Part shown: in pieces, positions 31,701-39,934 of the stretch
Layout of the letters: the number at the start of each line of letters is the position of its first letter
Position numbering within the stretch: the first letter of the stretch is position 1
Assembly (NCBI GenBank): GCA_024734555.1
Contig: JANPWX010000248.1
Location: 508,040-572,039, forward strand
Length of the DNA: 64,000 nucleotides
Direction of reading: 5' to 3'
From: Trochalopteron elliotii
Taxonomy: Eukaryota; Chordata; Aves; Passeriformes; Leiothrichidae
Position numbers and translations under genes: made by a program
The notes under the pieces: model-generated
What the model saw: only the letters and a program-made list of their open reading frames with translations
Told to the model about the DNA's origin: nothing
Databases searched by the model: none

Positions 31701-34700
31701 CACTCCCGCTCTGTCAGGCGGTGATCCACCAGCTCGTCCTGGTAGCCTCCATTCAATCCTGCAACAAGCCACAGCCAAGAGGGGTTAGTTAGATGGACCA
31801 GTGCAGAGAGAAGTGGTCCCAAATCAAGAATGAAGAGCTTCATTTCCAGCTCCACATAGCTGGGATTTTAAAACACATCTCCAGGTGGCAGCTCTACAGG
31901 GGTAATTCCACGCTGGTGCTTTTTTATCCCTGTCTGCTTCACTGTCTGGGAAGTGCTACAATCCACTTGTGGCTCCAGCTCTGACCTGCTTGTGGAGCTG
32001 GTTCTCCTGTTATAAACTCACAGCAGCTCAGAGCCTGTGATTCAGGCTGTTGTGCTGGAAACACATCATGCACCTCCCACATATCCCTTGGAGAAACAGG
32101 GCAGGAGGTCAATCTCTGCTCTCCTGCTCTGGAGATCTCAGAAAAGTTAATTTCCATTTCTCTGCCCTCTCTTCCTGCCTGCTGGGTTGGCTACACTCAA
32201 CTCACACACCAAATCCTCCTCACCCTCAGTGACTCCAGCCTTCATACAGGGAAATACAAACTCTCAATCCTCCTGTTTGTAACTTCCCATGGGGAGCTGT
32301 TTCCTCTGAACTCCCTGCAAAGACTTAGCTGTGAGGACATGCCCAGCATCACACATCTTTGGGCATGAGTGGCCAAGCAGAGACCAACACCAAAGCTCAA
32401 TGAAGAGCCCTCCAGGCTCTCACCAAGCCCGCCGTGCCTGTCCCGGATCTCTCTGTGCTCCAACATCTTGCTGGGGTCCCTGTAGAGATGGGAGGTGGCA
32501 ATATCTTCCAAGGTGTAGTGCTGAAGGGGTGGTGGGGTGGGGTGGAACTGCCCGCTGGGGTTCATCAGGGGGATGGTGAGGGCAGGGCTGTGCCGGGGCG
32601 CGGGGCTGATGGTGCAAACCCTCTTGGCCGGAGGCTCTGTCGGCAGCGGCTCCCTCTCAAAGCTGCTGTCTTCCCTCCTGCAATCACACCAGCAGAGACA
32701 GGCATTCCTTAGCATCCCATAAATGCACTCAGAGAGATGCAGATTTGGAACCAGCAGGGTTTGGGCAGCAATGATTTTACCACGGGCTAAATGCAGAGAG
32801 CTCAAACAAACGCGCTCGATTTGTGAGGCGATGCACAAAGTGACCCCGTCAAAGAAAAGGGTTCAGGATGCCTGAGTGTTGTGATTCATCTCTCTGAGCA
32901 TGACCAAATTAAAATTTCACAGTTTTTATAAATTTGAGGCATGCTCCACATAATTGCATAACAACTTTTATCTTGGAATAAAACGTGGTGAAAATGAAGC
33001 GCATCCTTCCCAGCCCTGCCAGTGCCTCCGTTCATTGCCTTGGGGGTGGGAAACTGCTCAGCTCTCTGGCTGGGGATTTTCAGTGCTACCCAAAAGTCCC
33101 TCTGGGACAGAACCTGCCTGAATGAGAAACCCAACCTGAATTCACAATGCAGTAGGAGCAGTCATTGGAGTCTTAAAACAGCCAGAATAGTTGTTAGGAG
33201 CGATAAGATCCTGGATGCTGCTTAAAGCTTTGTCAGCAGCAAAGATAAAACAAAAGTCACGACTTCAGCAACTGAGCAGAGTGACAAAAGCTGTTTTTCA
33301 CCTGTCTGGACTGTGCCTCTTGCCATTGCCATTGACCTCGATGAGCAGCTCGGAGGAGTCGGCGGGGGACGTGGTGTTGGTGTTGAGCAGGATGTGCTCG
33401 TGCTGTGCCAGGTACTGGGAGGGCGTTTGCTTGGCAGCACGGGCACAGTGCAGCAGCTCCCGCTGCAGCAGGGGGAGGTTGGCCTGGAGAACAAGCACAG
33501 GGCTGGATTACAGCAGGGCAGGGGTTTCCAGCTGTTCCAAAAGGTTTGGTCTTCATTAATACCTCAGAGCAGTAATACCTGTGACCCATGGCCCACCCCG
33601 CCCCCCCACTCAGGATCCTCCTGGTGTCTGCACTGTCAGATTTATCTGTGTTTTTCCAGGAGCCTGATGATGGTGGACCCAAAACCAAGAGTTACAGGAA
33701 GCACTGTGTGCTTCCAGCATCTAGTTACCCAGAGATGTTGTGGAATTCCCATCCCTGGAAATGCTCAAGGCCAGGTTGGACAGGGCTTGGAGCAACCTGG
33801 TCTAGTGGAAGGTGTCCCTGCCCATGGCAGGGGGCTGGAATGAGATGGGCTTTAAGGTCCCTTCCAACCCAAACCATTCTGCAATTCTGTGATTTAACCA
33901 TCCCAGACAGACTCCCTGTGCCAACGCTTCAAACATTCTAGATCTGAACATTTGCAAATAAGATTACAGGCTCAGAAGCTGCCACATGGAGCTTGGTTTG
34001 CCTCCTTTATCTGCAGCACACAAGCAGACATATGTGGCACACGGCACAACGTCAGCCAGTCCCACACGGCCAGCGCTACGCTCTGTGCAGTCTGTCTTGG
34101 ACTCCAGAACTGCTGTGGTGCTTGCAAGGAGAGCTTTCCCAGCAATGTCACACTGCCAAGAGGCACAGGCAGGCACACTGAGTGTCAGCACGCCCCAGCA
34201 GCTCCCTGTCACCTTCAGGAAGGGGATCACAAACGGCCGGAGGGGGAAGTTGGTGGCCTCTTGCAGCTTGCAGTGAAATTCCTCGATTGTCACCGTTGAG
34301 TTCTGAGAAAAGAAATTAAGAAATGAAATGGCAATTTGGTCTTATTTTTAGACATGTGGGAAATGGCTCCAAATGAACAGAACTGGGAGGGAGACAGCAT
34401 CTGCCGCTCCAGGACTGACAGTGTTTGCATTGGATCCTGCTGGATGCAGCCAGCAAGGCTCAGGCCAGCAGAGCAGGAATGCTGCACTAGGAGAGGGGAG
34501 GGAACTGCCTGGCTCAGCACCCTCCCAGCTCCAGGGTGGGAGGCAGAGGATGACTCCAGGGCAGCTGGACCCAGCTGGCATCTACTGCATGCTGGGGCAG
34601 GCTGTGGAGAGTCAGACTTCAATCCCAGCTGCTCAGAACTGCACACCTTCCTTCCCTTCCTCCCTTTCAGTTCTCCTCATCTAACCTATCCACAGAATCT

Positions 34701-37700
34701 CATCAGCCTTCTGTTCACCATGGTCGTCTCCTGCTCCAGCCCTGCCTCCCCCAGGGCTGCTCAGGCTGGGGAAACCCTGGGACAGCAGCATTTGATAATC
34801 TGCATATACAAAACTCACCCCTGCAGCAATCAGCACAATCTGGGGTGAGAACAACAGCCAAAGGGACCTGGACAGCTTCTCCTATCCTCCCCAAAAGGGT
34901 AGGCTAAGCTACTCCCCTACATCCATGGAATTAAATATGCTATATAAATGCAGCAGCAGTAGCATTTTACATCTAGTGCTTATGTTGCTTTTATCTTTAC
35001 CCAAAATTTCAACATGCTTAAGCCCTGGGAGTGACCCTCAGGACATGGACAGACTCAGGTTTACTGCCAACCTTTGGAAGCAGAAATGCCCCAGGCTGCT
35101 GCAGTCTAGCTCCCTTCAGTGCCTGCTGAGCCTCAAAAGAAAATGTGCCAAAAAGCAGAGATCAGTGCAGGAGCCCCACTGGGTGCCCCACAGGACCACA
35201 GCTGCCCAGGGCTCCAGGGCCTTAGGCCAAGGTCACAGAATGGTTTGGGTTGGAAGCATCCTTAAAGGCCATCTCATTCCACCCATGCCATGGGCAGGGA
35301 CACCTTCCTCTGTCCCAGGTTGCTCCAAGCCCCATCCAACCTGGCCTTGGACACTTCCAGGGATCCAGGGGCAGCCACAGCTTCTCTGGGCAACCCTCAC
35401 AGGGAAGAATTTCTTCCTAATATGCAATCCAAATCTCATCTTTTTCAGTTTAAAGCCATTCCCTCTTGTCCTGTCACTCCATGCCTTTGTAAAGCATGTG
35501 GAGTATCATGTCTAATGCACTGGACAGCATTTCTCCCAGTTATTCTGTATAAATGCAAACACTGGATACAATTCTGCAGCAAGCCCTGTTCATTTGGGTT
35601 TGAAGGGTGTTCTCATGGCAGGGGTTAGGAATGAGATGATCTTTAAGGTCCAAAATCAAACCATTCTGTGATTCCATGATTTACAGAAAAGCTTTGTCCA
35701 TTCTGTGATTCCATAATTTACAGAAAAGCTTTGTCCACTTTTTCCTTAAGTCAGCTGCACACGAGCTCGTGCCTAAGCCACTGGACCAACAGCTTTTTGA
35801 AACATAGCAAAGGCAAGAAAAAAGAAATCACTGAGTTTCTCAGGAAGCACAAACATAAGAGTCTTGCTCAGCAAAGATGCAAACAGACAACACTGTAGAT
35901 CTGGGAAAAGCCAGGCAGGGATGGTGCAGAACTTACCACAAGAGCCAGAACCAGAGTCCGGACCTTCTCCCCGATCTCCGGTGAAATGTCATTCCCAAAC
36001 TGCTGCAGGGTGGTGAGGAAACGCTTCAGCTTGCTGAGCTGCCGGGCCCCACACGTGGCTGGGAGCTGCTGGTTGGTCAGTGAGGAGGAGGAGGATGAGG
36101 AAGGGCCATTGCTGAACCTCTGGGGTGGGGATGGGGCCCCGTTCAGTGTCGGGGGGGAATGGTTTATTCCGTTGGGCACTGCAAAGGGGAGACAGAAACG
36201 ATGCTGAGCACCAGATGGGCACATCCCTGTGCTCTGCTGCTTCAGTGGATCCATCCTCCAGCCAGGAGGCTGATGCTGCTGCTCGAGGGGCAGCTCAGGT
36301 GGCTCCACCTGACCCGAGGAGGGCTGACAGACCCTGCCCTGTGCCTGCCATCCCTCCCTGGGGATTTACAGAGAATTTCGCAAACACGGTTGTTTTTTCC
36401 AACCTGGTCCCATCTGCAGCTTTGCCTCCTGTAAGTGGTGAGCATGTCGAAACAGACTGAAGGGCTGGAAGTTTGGGAACTCAGCAAGGGATTAGGATAA
36501 ATTGTTGACATCCCCACACTGTGGTTGCACAATGTTGAGTCCTGTCTGATGAGCAGCTGTGCACTGGGGCCTCAACTCTGTATAAACCCTGAATTTCAGA
36601 GTGAAAAGCACATCATTGGAAATAGAGTCATAGCTGATCCACTGGGTTTATCCTTAAAAACCCAGCCCTGAATCCCTTATGGATTTAAATGCTGACAAAG
36701 GGGCCACAAGGTATTAAAACCATTTCAAGTGATGGTGTTCAGAGAAGCTCTGAAACCACCTGGCAGAGCTGCCCCTTGCCTGTGGGAGGAGCAGAGACTT
36801 GCGAGAAAAGATGCCAAAATTTCTGCTACAGCTTCACAAGGATCATACCAAATCCTGATGAACCCAATGAGGGGTTTTTCAGAGAAGACAGGAGGTACTT
36901 GAACAGTTAAACCACTCTGGGGCATGCCAGGTTTGGAGGCTGGAAAGGCTCCACACACCTGGACCTTCGTGGTGAGCACAGGAGGGAAACTTAACCAGAG
37001 TCAGTTAAGATGCAAGGAAAGATAAGGCTACAGAGACCACCAAAGGTGGTTCCTGATAACCAAGGGGTGACAGCCCTCACAGACAGATGATGAGATGAAG
37101 GTGAAGGCCAACACCGAGAGGATGGAGGTACAAAGGCAATGTGAGCTTGTGCCTTTTGTTATGGAGCAAAGCAACCTGAAAAACTCCTGTTCACACTTGC
37201 AAAGCAGCAAAGCAACAGAGATGTCAGATGTACCCACAGGTACAGCTCCACAGAGCACACCAGAGCTGTGTGAAAGGCAAGGCCTTTCTGGTAATTACTC
37301 ATAAAGGCCTTTATTTCACTATAAAAGGGGTTATAAATAGGGTGAAGCTGCCAAGAGAAGCTCCTCTCAAACAGCAAAGGCTGTGCAGGCAGCTCCGTGC
37401 TCTCCGGCGGCCACAACTGAGGCGCCTTCCCCCTTCTCTATTTCACTTCCTCTTACTCTTTCAGATGAAAGTCTGGGGCGAGCAACGGGCTCTATTTATA
37501 CCTCAGGAGAAAGAGGGGCTGTGAGACACCCCTGGGGCTGCAGGGGACCCTCAGGAGGGAGCAGAGGGTGACCAGGGGGATGCCACGGGAGCAGAGCGGG
37601 CTCGGGGCTGCCGTTAGACACGGCCCCGTGAGCGCGCTCTGCGTTTCTGGGCTCACCCCTCCTGACCCCCTGCCAACGGCCCCACCGCAGGGCAGCTGGC

Positions 37701-39934
37701 ACTTATCTGATCCTGCACATCACCAGGGTCTGCTCCACCACAGACCACACTGCAGGGCTGGCACCTCCACTTCCAGGTGAGAGCACAGCGCTGGAGCAAG
37801 CGAGGCAGTGTGCCAAGGCCAGTGGGATTGCTGGTTTGGGGACAGCAGGGTGATAAAATTCCTGGGAACAAAACCCTTATCTAAAGCTACTCTTAAATTC
37901 TGCCTTAGGTCCTACACAGTCAAAGATTTTGCTGCTTCTCCAGGCCCGTGTTAGTGATCCATAAGCAGGCATGGCTTTGTTCCAACTGCTCCACCTCACC
38001 TGCCCAAGCCATGGGTTTGACAGGGCAGGTCACACCCCCACGGAGTGACCAAGACCCTCTGGTGCAAGTGAGAAATGAAAAAGCAAGAACGAACTTCCCC
38101 ACAGGTCGCGTCTCTCATCTGTCTTGGAAAGAGGCAATTAAGTCATCTGCAATCAGCAGATTCAGGCTTCTTGGCCCTTAACAGCATGCCAAGCATCCTC
38201 ATTGGAAAAATTAATTTCTGTCACTTTGCTAATGGTCTTTTTCTGCCTGAGCAAAAGGAGGGCCATTAAAAACGCCTGAGCACATAAAGATGGGGACAAT
38301 GTGTCTGGCGGGATAACCCGGTGATTAGTGCTGCTGCCAGCACCACATCACAGTGTGTCCTCCAGGAGGCTGGGCTGGAAATCTCCAAATCCCACTGCCA
38401 GCATGGAACTCTGAGATAGCCCAGACACCAGCATGGACAGCACAGCAAGGCACAGCCAGCCAGGGAACACTCTGTGCAGGGAAAAGGGGTGAGGAGAGCA
38501 TGGAAAACATGTACATGCCATGTGTGGGGGTCAGATAACTCCATGCCCAACAAAGTAAAGCAGCTTTGCTCCCAGAACAATGCTTTTAAAAAGACATTCA
38601 ATGGCTTAAATGTTGGCTAAAGAAGGAAAAAAAGACCCTTTCTAGGCTGTAAGAAAAGGCTGAAGGTCCTTTCCATCCATGGAGTCACCTCTGAGCAATG
38701 CTCAGCTAGAAGTAGTGGGTGCAAGGCTATGCTACAGCTGGGCAGTATCAGGACTGACTGTGACTTAATAGGAAAGATTATAAAGAGAAGATGGAGAAAA
38801 GAGAATCTGGATGGACAGCAAGGAATTTTCAAGGCTGGGAAATTAAAAAAGAGAAAAACTTTCTAATCTCAGCTGCAGGAATGCTGTCTGCAAAGTGAGA
38901 TACAGCAGAGTGGGAATTAGCTCCTCCAAAAGATAAAGAGGAAAGCCCAGCTCTCAGCTTGCTTGAAGCTGACCTGATAAAAGATTCAATTTCTTAAGGA
39001 GTTTATGGTGGAAATCAAGGCTGCACCTCCGAAGAGAAAGACTCAAGGCAGCACCAGAAGCAAGGCAGGAGCAGGCAGGGGGATTGTACACCCTGTTTTA
39101 TGTCCCTCATGCACTACAGAACTGCAGGAAAGCCCTGGTACCCCCATCCCTCCCAGGCAGGCAGCATCACCCGCCGTGCCCTGGCTGCTGGTTGAGACAT
39201 CCTGGTGAGCTCTATGAGCAGAGCCTTCCCTGCTGGCCAGAGCTGTTCCCAGGACCAGCACAAGCAGGCCAGGTGAGCTAGAGCTGTACCCAGGACCAGC
39301 ACAAGCAGGCCAGGTGAGCTAGAGCTGTACCCAGGACCAGCACAAGCAGGCCAGGTGAGCTAGAGCCGTACCCAGGACCAGCACAAGCAGGCCAGGTGAG
39401 CCAGAGCTGATCCCAGGACAGGCACAAGCAGGCCAGGTGAGCCAGAGCTGATCCCAGGACCAGCACAAGCAGGCCAGGTGAGGCAGAGCTGATCCCAGGA
39501 CAGGCACAAGCAGGCCAGGTGAGGCAGGTGAGCCAGGTGAGCCAGAGCTGTTCCCAGGACCAGCACAAGCAGACCAGGTGAGCTAGAGCTGTACCCAGGA
39601 CCAGCACAAGCAGGCCAGGTGAGCCAGAGCTGTTCCCAGGACCAGCACAAGCAGACCAGGTGAGCTAGAGCTGTTCCCAGGACAGGCACAAGCAGGCCAG
39701 GTGAGGCAGAGCTGATCCCAGGACAGGCACANGCACAAGCAGGCCAGGTGAGGCAGAGCTGTTCCAGGACAGGCAGCACTGGGGCCTTACGTGCAGTCGG
39801 AGTGAAGGAGACGGGCCGGGGCCCGCCGGGGTTGACGGGGGGCAGCGGCGGCATGTTGGGAGGAGAGGACCTGGACTGGATCTTCACTTCCACGGGCGAT
39901 CCGGGCATCACTGGCACCCTCTTCTCACCAGCAA
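25489..39934 (-). CDS. CBFA2T2: CBFA2T2 / MTGR1, ETO-family transcriptional corepressor, ten coding exons, extreme N-terminus not located
   Basis: Ten exons with matching GT/AG junctions and phases, in transcript order: 39791-39934, 35937-36178, 34213-34302, 33302-33483, 32424-32677, 31673-31758, 30546-30741, 29202-29270, 28723-28913 and 25489-25779. They join into 580 codons plus stop. Domains in order: a Ser/Pro-rich N-terminus; NHR1/TAFH ('[20 protein letters not shown]' onward); a Pro/Ser-rich spacer; NHR2 oligomerisation helix ('[17 protein letters not shown]' and '[18 protein letters not shown]'); NHR3 helix; and an NHR4 MYND zinc finger with all cysteines and the histidine present. The C-terminus is TAIDTNGL. 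The family recruits NCoR/SMRT and HDACs to DNA-bound factors, and CBFA2T2 also partners PRDM14. Mammalian protein is about 604 residues, so roughly 20 N-terminal residues from an alternative first exon are missing. An internal Met ('MPGSPVEVK') could serve as a start. Confidence 0.95.
27894..27976 (+). mobile_element. CR1 LINE 3' fragment, left half (interrupted by LTR)
   Basis: 'ggatggagtttggagcaccc' and 'gtggaaggtgtccctg' are the usual CR1 3' series. The text breaks at 'gatctctgag', exactly where the LTR begins, and resumes at 28605. Confidence 0.88.
27977..28598 (+). mobile_element. solo ERV LTR inserted in CR1
   Basis: 622 bp beginning TGTTGGG and ending ...CTACA, with an AATAAA at 28521-28526. 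It is flanked on both sides by the identical hexamer TCTGAG (27971-27976 and 28599-28604), a target-site duplication. A 6-bp duplication is usual for avian alpha/beta-retrovirus-like (ERVK-type) elements. No internal retroviral genes remain, so it is a solo LTR. The same family is present at 1-403 in the opposite orientation. It lies in the CBFA2T2 intron, antisense to that gene, with its 3' end 125 bp from a coding exon. Confidence 0.92.
28605..28643 (+). mobile_element. CR1 LINE 3' fragment, right half
   Basis: 'gtctcttccaacccaaccca' and a degenerate 'gatctatgactctg' tail complete the CR1 3' end begun at 27894. Confidence 0.85.
28723..28913 (-). CDS. CBFA2T2: CBFA2T2 exon (NHR3 helix)
   Basis: Acceptor 'cttccag', donor 'gtgagg'. 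Encodes [19 protein letters not shown]... through [14 protein letters not shown] long charged helix with near-complete identity to mammalian MTGR1. Confidence 0.96.
29202..29270 (-). CDS. CBFA2T2: CBFA2T2 exon (linker to NHR3)
   Basis: Acceptor 'ctccagcag', donor 'gtgagt'. Encodes [19 protein letters not shown] plus KKA, matching 'REFNSRPGTGYVPVEFWKK'. Confidence 0.94.
29271..30545 (-). other. CBFA2T2 intron
   Basis: A/T-rich intron with a 14-bp triple repeat at 30288-30315. No mobile element was recognised. Confidence 0.6.
30288..30315. repeat. 14-bp tandem repeat
   Basis: Copies of 'gacatttaaaatt' in tandem. Confidence 0.9.
30546..30741 (-). CDS. CBFA2T2: CBFA2T2 exon (NHR2 second half and spacer)
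   Basis: Acceptor 'tttggcag', donor 'gtgagc'. Encodes [16 protein letters not shown]... to SADSVGSG. It carries the hydrophobic heptads of the tetramerising NHR2 helix. After 'ELNYWKRR' the sequence diverges from mammals ([15 protein letters not shown]). Confidence 0.95.
30742..31672 (-). other. CBFA2T2 intron
   Basis: No exon, repeat family or structural element recognised. Confidence 0.5.
31673..31758 (-). CDS. CBFA2T2: CBFA2T2 exon (NHR2 first half)
   Basis: Acceptor 'gttgcag', donor 'gtaagg'. Encodes [19 protein letters not shown]... ending HLDH, essentially identical to mammalian MTGR1. Confidence 0.96.
31759..32423 (-). other. CBFA2T2 intron
   Basis: No further feature recognised. 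Confidence 0.5.
32424..32677 (-). CDS. CBFA2T2: CBFA2T2 exon (Pro/Ser-rich spacer between NHR1 and NHR2)
   Basis: Acceptor 'gattgcag', donor 'gtgaga'. Encodes [10 protein letters not shown]..., the block '[20 protein letters not shown]', '[19 protein letters not shown]' and 'RDRHGGLG'. A likely unstructured regulatory spacer. Confidence 0.95.
32678..33301 (-). other. CBFA2T2 intron
   Basis: No additional feature recognised. Confidence 0.5.
33302..33483 (-). CDS. CBFA2T2: CBFA2T2 exon (end of NHR1/TAFH)
   Basis: Acceptor 'tctccag', donor 'gtgaaa'. Encodes [19 protein letters not shown]... to GKRHSPDR. Confidence 0.95.
33733..33894 (+). mobile_element. CR1 LINE 3' fragment
   Basis: 'caaggccaggttggacaggg' followed by 'gtccctgcccatggcaggg' and 'cttccaacccaaaccattct', ending in 'gcaattctgtgattt', the CR1 3' terminal repeat. 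It lies in a CBFA2T2 intron, antisense to the gene. Confidence 0.92.
34213..34302 (-). CDS. CBFA2T2: CBFA2T2 exon (NHR1/TAFH core)
   Basis: Acceptor 'tttctcag', donor 'gtgaca'. Thirty codons, [19 protein letters not shown]... to VIPFLK, identical in length to the mammalian exon. Confidence 0.96.
34303..35230 (-). other. CBFA2T2 intron
   Basis: No feature recognised before the CR1 copies further right. Confidence 0.5.
35231..35493 (-). mobile_element. CR1 LINE 3' fragment
   Basis: Starts with the complemented tail 'cacagaatggtttgggttgg' and runs through 'ccatgggcagggacaccttcc' and 'gaagaatttcttcctaatat' to 'ccctcttgtcctgtcac'. Transposed in the CBFA2T2 sense orientation. Confidence 0.93.
35611..35685 (+). 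mobile_element. short CR1 3' tail fragment
   Basis: 'catggcaggggttaggaatg', then 'gatgatctttaaggtcc' and a terminal 'ccattctgtgattccatgat'. Opposite in orientation to the neighbouring copy at 35231. Confidence 0.82.
35661..35734. repeat. 37-bp tandem duplication involving CR1 tail
   Basis: Two copies starting 'ccattctgtgattccat' and ending 'cagaaaagctttgt', differing at one position (g/a). Confidence 0.92.
35937..36178 (-). CDS. CBFA2T2: CBFA2T2 exon (N-terminal spacer and start of NHR1)
   Basis: Acceptor 'cctttgcag', donor 'gtaagt'. Encodes [19 protein letters not shown]..., '[17 protein letters not shown]' and '[16 protein letters not shown]', matching mammalian MTGR1. Confidence 0.96.
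36179..39235 (-). other. CBFA2T2 intron
   Basis: Mostly unique sequence. A TATA-box-like pair on the + strand at 37319-37342 and an A/T-rich, possibly conserved, block at about 38110-38290 stand out. The 41-bp minisatellite occupies the 5' end of this intron. Confidence 0.6.
37319..37342 (+). promoter_or_regulatory. tandem TATA-like boxes, candidate antisense promoter
   Basis: 'CTATAAAAGGGG' followed at once by 'TTATAAATAGGG', with GC-rich sequence about 50-90 bases downstream. This is a good match to core-promoter TATA elements. It could belong to an unrecognised LTR or be fortuitous. No transcript evidence is available. Confidence 0.35.
39236..39779. repeat. 41-bp minisatellite, about 12.5 copies, abutting CBFA2T2 exon donor
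   Basis: Unit: 'cccaggaccagcacaagcag' then 'gccaggtgagctagagctgta'. Copies vary at a few sites (gct/gcc/ggc after 'gtga', accag/acagg). One copy carries an extra 'ggtgagcca' insertion near 39525, and one has a single unresolved base at 39732. Each copy contains CAGGTGAG on the + strand. The array lies 11 bases inside the intron after the exon 39791-39934. Confidence 0.97.
39791..39934 (-). CDS. CBFA2T2: CBFA2T2 first recognised coding exon
   Basis: Acceptor 'ttggtacag', donor 'gtaagg'. Encodes [19 protein letters not shown]..., '[19 protein letters not shown]'. Matches the exon shared by the mammalian isoforms. Incoming phase requires one base from an upstream exon, unless translation starts at the internal ATG ('MPGSP'). 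Confidence 0.94.
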
